DNA from: Gadus chalcogrammus | Lineage: Eukaryota; Chordata; Actinopteri; Gadiformes; Gadidae | NCBI RefSeq assembly: GCF_026213295.1 | Contig: NC_079424.1 | Span: 12,884,563-12,948,562 of the forward strand | Length of the DNA: 64,000 nt | Direction of reading: 5' to 3' | Notes under the pieces: generated by a model | Seen by the model: the letters and a program-made list of their open reading frames with translations, nothing else | The model's database searches: none | Told to the model about the DNA's origin: nothing | Shown here: piece by piece, positions 53,207 to 64,000 of the stretch | How the letters are laid out: the number at the start of each line of letters is the position of its first letter | Position numbering within the stretch: position 1 is the first letter of the stretch | Program-made: the position numbers and the translations under genes

Positions 53207-55345
53207 GAGTAGGAGGTGGAGGACGAAAATCAGATTCAAGTTCCAGGCTTTCTTGCTTTCTTTTTCGTTTCAGGTAGCAGCAATGTTAAAAGGACTGGAG
53301 TTGCAGTATGAAGTTGCTACTCTTCTATAGCTTATGGACATAAGATAACACATTCCCTCCTACAGTATATTTTGGTGAAGACATATTCACCACGGTTGCA
53401 CTCCTTTCCTCACCAATAACTCGACTTGAGAGTCCTTCCCACTTGACCGTTCACCCCTGCCACTTCACACAGATGCAGCTTGCCTTACCCAACTTTTTGA
53501 GCATGCAATAAGAGGAGATGGCTGCCAGCCCAACCGTTTACCAATCACGGCATGCTCACCATCGTTTATTGTGTACACGAGCAAGTGCTCAATGTTCTTT
53601 CCCATTCATGCAGCAGTACTTTAACGACTTAAGAGAAGAGCCACATGGCTGGCCTATGCACTACTACTAGAAACAACTAAAGGACGAATCTTATATTGTG
53701 TATTTGCTGTGATATATTTTTATTCTAAATTTTTGTTTGTACAATGTCGCCGTAGTGAGTACACAGTTAGCAGACAGTGTAAATAACATTTTAACATTTA
53801 AAAAAAACATAGAGGATCACATATTCTAAATATTTTGTATCTAACTTATTTTGATTAACCTTTCTGGCGTAAAGATCGCCTAATGAAGCTAATTGGAGTG
53901 ACTAATTGGGGTATCGGGTAGTAGAGTTGCATCGCTAGGACTCACTTTTACTGACTTTTAGTTTGTTGATAACGTCATGGTTCTGTAAGGATTGAGATGG
54001 CTGAGACTGCTGTTAAGCAGCAGTATTTTTTTAAGTGCAATAGTTTTTCTAGAAAGAAAATCTGCTTAGCCATCAAAGCCAATGCGATGTAATAGAGTAG
54101 CGATTTTAGTTCATTGGTATTCAGCACAGTTATGCATTTTGCTGTGAGTTATTCCCTCCTCCCCCTCTTGTTCTTAAAGCCGGGCTCTGCAGTTAACTGC
54201 TAGATCCACCTGCGTGACACTGGATAGGCCCTCCTCTACCGACGTTGGGGGAGCAAAACCCTGGAATTGCTAGCATGAGAATCAGCTTTGCTGCTGATGA
54301 AGTGGGATTATAGGATAATGTATGAAGAAGAGATAGAAGCGAGTTGATAACACCACTTCCTCCCACTGAAGGCTAGCAGCTGATATCTTCTATAGAAATA
54401 AGTATTATCACAGGCATCAGAGTCAAATGACTCCATGGGCTTGAGAACTTGGGTTTTATGTAAATATGTTTTATGAATTCAATTGAGAAAACAAATACAC
54501 AGTAGATGATAACGATCCTCAGCCTTAGCCCAGGGACTGATAAAGCTTTTTGTAGTCCTACAAATTAACATTTGATTGCACTAATGTGAGTGGCCCTAGT
54601 TTTATAGGGCATTGAGTATCATGGAATGTAGTGACGTTGCGTTTCTCGTTGTGACCCCAAAGTAAATCTATCTTACCATTTAGGAATTGTCAGTAATGAC
54701 TAGTAACCAACAGTGCAACCACCTTTTAAGAAGTAATTGGATTGATTAAGTGTATTCTGTTTGTTTATGGGAGGAGTAAAATAAAAGGTATTTTCTTATG
54801 ACAGACTCTTGTTTTTGATTTTTGCTTTATTTTTTTATCAGATATATGTCTAAGCCCTTGTTTAAGCAGAAACATATCTACAACCCGTCACCTGTCCGTA
54901 AGATATTTTTTCAGTAATACATAGTAATAATGCTATTGCTGTGTATCTATGCAAAGTGTCGATCACATTATACAAACATTGACACTACGAAAATGTAGCT
55001 TAAAATTTAATGCAATGGTGATTTTAACAATGTTGACATTGGCTAAGTATCAAATGTTGTATTAATGTGGATGAGCAAAATGTGTTGTTAATGATGGTAA
55101 CATAATTATCCTGTGTGTGAACTTTGAGGAAAGTGTATGAAATCTGACCACGTGAGGTCTCTAGGCTCTTGTGATTCTGTAAGCTACACTACACATTGCA
55201 ACAGTCAATTGTGCAAGTCAAAATAACTAAAAGATATCTTCCACTGCTTCAGTTATGTTTTTCATTGTTTTGTGTTGGTGATAATGAATAGACAATGTAA
55301 ACTAGATTTGTGAAGCGATTCTTAAAACGATTGGAATAAAATGAC
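53207..55345 (+). other. itch: itch 3' UTR and 3' flank
   Basis: About 2.1 kb of AT-rich sequence after the itch stop. It carries two polyadenylation signals (AATAAA at 54780-54785 and 55335-55340) and the second copy of the 41-bp duplication (54652-54692). The true end is either signal or both. Confidence 0.55.
54652..54692 (+). repeat. 41-bp duplicate of itch intron sequence, in the 3' UTR
   Basis: Exact match to 51386-51426, located about 1.45 kb after the itch stop codon and 90 bp before the first AATAAA. Confidence 0.9.
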
Positions 55346-56191
55346 TTTGTTCATTTCAAATGATGGCAATTGTAACATTTTAACCACGATGAATAAATAC
55401 TGTTCTAGCACCTGGACATCTAAAATGGCTATCCATTTTATTCCTAGTTTTTCAGGTTTAAGAGGAGAATCCTTCACGGTTGGGATTCGATCGTATTTGT
55501 GTATTTTGGTCGATTGCCCTGTAAAACATGTTGCGTTTTTTTAATCATTGAAAATGTTAAGTCGAAAATTGTAAGATAGTTCAATATTTACTGGAGCGTA
55601 GAGATTTACATATTAAAGTAAAAAAGCTTAAAACCGCTTACAATATTGGTCCCTAACTTCAGACTTTTGATTTACGAATCATCAACATACGTCATAACAA
55701 GCCAAAGGCTCATTCCATAGGAATATATGGTTTGGATAGCCTGCTGTTTATGATCGGTCATGCCTGCTTTTGGTATAAGGTGGATATATGGGGAATCCCG
55801 TGTAGCGAGGTCGCTAGAACGCTAGAAATTATAACCTTTTCCATTTTAAAAATCTTTTATACATTTTATAATTAATTTTGTGCAGGACCACAAAGTACGA
55901 CTGAACTGAGGTAGAATTATTTGAACTAGTAGTAGCCCTATTTAATTTTGACCCAGTGTTCTCCGATAATTACCTGATGTAAGGTGACCATTTTAGTATA
56001 AAGAATATACGCACATTTATAAATTATTTTTCAATAGCCGAATTGATTTTTGACTGACGGCCATATAAAAACCTAAAGGCAAAGTAGGAACTGTTTGTAT
56101 GGTTACGTTTCATCACGGGGAATTTAAGAGAGACGACCCACACCCTACCAGTGCAACAATATATGTTGTCCCCCTCCTCGTACAGTGAAAG

Positions 56192-58050
56192 ATGAGTGCT
56201 CCAGATCTCCTCAGAACTGTGCTATACACTGTTAATAACTTTTTAAAGGAAGAGAAATACAAAGCGGCTCTAGCCGTTTTGAAAGGATTTCGAAATGGCG
56301 CCGTGTAAGTTTTCTCTTTAATCTGTTCTCTCATTTATATAGCAGACGTTTTTATCCAAAGTGGTGTAAAGTGGATAATGAAGCAGCAGCAGTAGGTAGA
56401 GGTTAAGCATCTTGGATAGCTACAGGTCGGTTGCAGAGATCGAATCCAGAAACATTCTGGCACTGAATGAAGTCTTTCTAAAGTGGTTGTACTATTTGCC
56501 AATGGGGTTCGCTTGCAATGGGTGGACCAGCTCTTCATTTATAGATAAATACTATCTGTATTCAAATACAAAATATATTTAATACAAAGTACTAGGACCA
56601 GCTAATTTCTAGTCAGTCAGGAGACTGAATCACTGCCACATGCGTACATCGTTAGCTAGTTATTGTTTTGCATGTTCAGCTATTCATTTATTTACAAAAC
56701 TTAACCCTGGCACTGGTTGATGGAATGTCACCATTCAATGCAATGCATTTTTTTTACCCTCTCAGGTATGGTGCCAAAATCAGAGCACCCCATGCCCTTG
56801 TGATGACATTCCTATTCAGAAATGGAAGGTGACGATAATAATATTAATGATACCTTGCGTAACTGTAATAAAAAATCCTCTTATCTTCATGTTATCATTT
56901 TTTTTTCTCTCTGTTTACCCTAGTTTGAACGACAAAATGAGAGCCATCGCAAAAGCCACATATACACACTCTCGCAACTTGGCCTACTTTGTATTTACGT
57001 ACAAAGGTCTGCAAGCCCTGCAAGAGAAGCTGCAGGGAAAGAGCTTGCAGTCCCATTCCTTCCTGGCTGCTTGCGTAGGCGGATGGCTTGTTTTCGGGGA
57101 GAACAATAACATAAATAGCCAGGTGGGAGTGCAACCAATGTACAAGTCTCTCAACGTATTGATACTCTTGTCAATTCGTTGATTAACCAAATATTTGACA
57201 GAATTTCTTGTATCTTTTTATTATCTGCTTATACTATTGTAAGATAATGCCTTGTGCTCTAGAAACATTGAAGGGCATTGGACATAAGCAAAGACATTTT
57301 TATAGACTAAATTATACATTTATTAAAGTTGCTGTAGATAAGATCAAAGAGCAAAATGTTTGCATGATATGTCGGTAAGTGAATTGCTCTGTGATGTATG
57401 TACACCGGTTGACTGCACCCTGCCTCTGTAGGAGACCATTTCGTTTTAGACAACATTTCTGACCAATCAGGTCATCTCTTCGCTGATTGGTTCAGGGAAT
57501 TCATCTTGCATGTCAATAGCAGGTGCGTTAAATGCAAAACCTCTCAGTGGCTCTCAGATTGACATAGGGATGGGGGAGAGAGTGAGCTGACGTTCTTTTT
57601 TTTTTGAGGTTCTTTTTTTTTTTTTATTATCATGCTCTCGCAAATGTTACCTACAGCAGCTTCAATCAGCAATGGAAGTAATGTTTGCTATTTTCTAAAT
57701 ACTAGTTAACTTGTCTATTGAGTAATTGTACTCTTTATCAATGTCCACATTAATCATTGGATTTATTCTGTACATCTTTTAAACAGATCAACATGTACCT
57801 GCTGTCCAGGATTCTGTTTGCCTTGGCCAGACTGGCCGTAGAGAAAGGTTACATTCCTCAGCCTAAGAAGGACCCGTTCCCCCTGTTCGCTACCCTAGTT
57901 TGGGGCACGGTCCTGTGGCTGTTTGAGACGTACCCACATACACTCCAGCCCTCCCTGCAGTCCTCCATGAACTACCTGTACAACGACAGCAACGTGTGGC
58001 ATGACATCTCCGACTTCCTCGTTTACAACAAGCAGAGGACGCCGAAATGA
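56192..58050 (+). CDS. pxmp4: Peroxisomal membrane protein 4 (PMP24)
   Basis: Integral peroxisomal membrane protein of the Tim17/Tim22/Tim23/PMP24 superfamily; its molecular role is not settled. Four exons: 56192-56304, 56766-56828, 56924-57122, 57787-58050, giving 212 aa, the same length as human PXMP4. Recognisable segments are FRNGAVYGAKIRAPHALVMT, the basic loop SLNDKMRAIAKATYTHSRNL, the hydrophobic AACVGGWLVFGENNNINSQ and the C-terminus NVWHDISDFLVYNKQ. Intron 2 is only 95 bp. The start is the first ATG after an upstream stop, and all phases close. It lies 3 kb downstream of itch on the same strand, matching the human ITCH-PXMP4 neighbourhood. Confidence 0.96.
56336..56515. repeat. Dispersed fish repeat in pxmp4 intron 1
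   Basis: The stretch has agcagacgtttttatccaaagtggtgtaaagtg followed by ggttaag..ttggat and ggttgcagagatcgaatcc, a diverged form of a common fish interspersed motif. It shares the 'tttttatccaaagtg' core with 47371-47385. Confidence 0.45.
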
Positions 58051-58863
58051 ATTGAGTGTACAGTGCACCGCTCTAAGTGACAGCGGGCTCGTTAGTGAAC
58101 ATTGTGCAGTTAATTGTGTACAATCGACATGTTCGACACCACGCCATCGTTGCCTATCTTCTATGTTTGAGGATGCTTCTCTATGTAATAGGTTATAGAT
58201 ATTGCACATTAACAATTTGACATTTCAACACTTAGAAAGCAAACTTATGAGAAATCATTGAAGGGGGAATTTTACACACTGCATTTTAAAATTGGACTGT
58301 ATCGGAGAACGGAATTTGATATTGTAATAATATGGACCGGCCGATACAGAAGAGGGGCTAGCCTTTACAATACAATCAACCCTTGTTGGGTCATGTGTTT
58401 TAACCTACACTTGTTTAGTTTAAGCTTGGGCTGAAAGGTGTAATTTAACATGGTGTACGCTACACCAGTGCCTGGTGTCGGACCAGACATGGTGTGTGGT
58501 TGTCAGTTGAATGTTTTGCGTGCTCCCATGTTGGGGGCCCAGCCATAACTCAGTACCCATTTAGGCTTCAGCAATAACTAGATGATATTTGGGGTCACGT
58601 TGAGTAAATTCTTTAATTATTAAGATAATTTGAATTTTTATCAGATGTCTTGGTATGTGAAAACGAGGGCTGGGGTTAATTAATTGAATTATTTTTCTGC
58701 TGTTTCAAATATTTAATCTATATAAAGAGTTGAGTGATTGAAGGGTTGTATGGGTTAAAGAAATCATAGCTTGGCCATTTTCTAATTTATGAATATTAAT
58801 AATACCGTAGTTGTTTATAGAATGATTCTCCATCAAACATTATAGCGTCTCTAATTGAAACTG

Positions 58864-58869
58864 AATAAA
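58864..58869 (+). terminator. pxmp4: Polyadenylation signal of pxmp4
   Basis: AATAAA lies 0.8 kb after the stop codon. It is the first clear signal downstream. Confidence 0.5.
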
Positions 58870-59021
58870 AATGTATCCTGACCTGAGTTCAACCCTTACC
58901 TTTCACCCTGAATAGTGAAACAAATTCCAACAAAAGAGTTCAAGCACGACAAGGACTCCCATGCTTTTATTTTGAAGAAAATGACGAGGCATTAAGGTGC
59001 TGTGGAGTAAAGTTCAGTAGC

Positions 59022-59123
<102 letters not shown>

Positions 59124-59966
59124 AGAGAAAGTAGGTACGGTCAATAATGATGATATAATTATATCTGTCGGCATTCTATTTGTCAATCATTTTTAAATAA
59201 AAATCAACAGTCCGATACACTTGGCATCTTCTGACTGGATCCTAACTAGAGTACATCATGCCCTTAAATAATAAAGAATGTTTATTATCCTAGGTATAGG
59301 TAAGATGTAAGAGCAATTATGAGTGTGATTTGCTAGAAAAGTAGACGCCATCCGTCTGCTAGTGAGTGAAATGCTTTGTGAGTGAGAATACATCCGTTTG
59401 GAGGTGAATGGGCTTGGCTCTGTATGAGACCACTTTCATTGTCATTTTATTTTCATTATAGGCTATGCCTAATTGAATGAATTATGTGTGCAGTTGATTG
59501 AGATAGGCGTACAACAAATAGCAGTAGCCTATAAATGGAATAAACACTAAACAAAAATAATAGTCATGGCTGTAAAACTTGAGCAATTTCTTTTTTTTTT
59601 ACTTGAACCTTTCATAAAAAATATCAATCAGCAGATATCCGCACCTAGCAACCTAGCAGCATGTTTAAAGGACTGAATTTAGGGTGAGCCGGTTACTCAT
59701 GCCTGAAACATGCGCGTTCTTGTGCGTAAAACATGCTACAAATTGGCATCTGTTGCGTCTGTGTTGCACAACAGATATTGTACTGTACTCCATGTACTCA
59801 TTATCGCTGGCCAAGAACTTGTTATTCAGCTTTCTAATGAGCACCATTGTAATATATCTGGACTATTTGCCTTTTTTTTTTTTCTAAAGGGAGGGTTTAA
59901 ATAGCTGTCTATTACATCTGGAGTCATTTCACTTTGCAGTGAGCCTTTGAGAGAGAACCGTAACAG

Positions 59967-63618
<3,652 letters not shown>

Positions 63619-63659
63619 GTTGGTTTCAATACACCACCCTTTGGGTTTTAACCTTTCTC

Positions 63660-64000
<341 letters not shown>

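Overview
This is a vertebrate nuclear window, almost certainly from a ray-finned fish. It has long introns, GT-AG splice sites and very dense simple repeats. It also holds several fish-style transposon families and single-copy genes whose spliced products match vertebrate families along their length. Seven protein genes were reconstructed exon by exon by checking splice signals and reading frame.

Layout: (1) 1-5.4 kb has no host gene. It holds an inverted, tail-to-tail pair of decayed Tc1/mariner (IS630-like) transposons and long CA/GT arrays. (2) 5.46-9.28 kb, + strand: an elastase 1-type pancreatic serine protease, 8 exons, 269 aa, with a TATA box close behind a (GT)43 array. (3) 9.3-16.0 kb: intergenic. 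(4) 16.1-26.2 kb, - strand: glutaminase gls2, 18 exons, 603 aa. (5) 27.5-29.4 kb, - strand: an rdh5-type retinol dehydrogenase, 5 coding exons, 332 aa. (6) 31.7-33.2 kb, - strand: bloc1s1, 4 exons, 125 aa. (7) 34.9-53.2 kb, + strand: the HECT E3 ligase itch (C2, four WW, HECT), 23 coding exons, 879 aa. It shares a short divergent intergenic region with bloc1s1. Intron 1 carries a LINE with a 12-bp target-site duplication, and intron 2 carries a Harbinger-like DNA transposon with TAA duplications. (8) 56.2-58.05 kb, + strand: pxmp4, 4 exons, 212 aa. (9) 59.97 kb to the window end, + strand: a transglutaminase, 8 exons visible with the complete Cys-His-Asp triad, cut off by the window end.

The genes do not form one pathway. 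They cover digestion, mitochondrial glutaminolysis, retinoid oxidation, lysosome-related organelle biogenesis, ubiquitination, peroxisomal membrane and protein cross-linking. The order is still informative. The elastase, gls2, rdh5 and bloc1s1 relatives lie on human 12q13, while itch, pxmp4 and tgm2 relatives lie on 20q11, so the bloc1s1/itch gap looks like a join between two ancestral synteny blocks.

No operon, CRISPR array or clearly new enzymatic system was found. The most unusual items are the inverted mariner pair, a transglutaminase exon held between two long homopyrimidine tracts, an exact 41-bp duplication between an itch intron and its 3' UTR, and a chain of overlapping upstream ORFs ending on the itch start codon.
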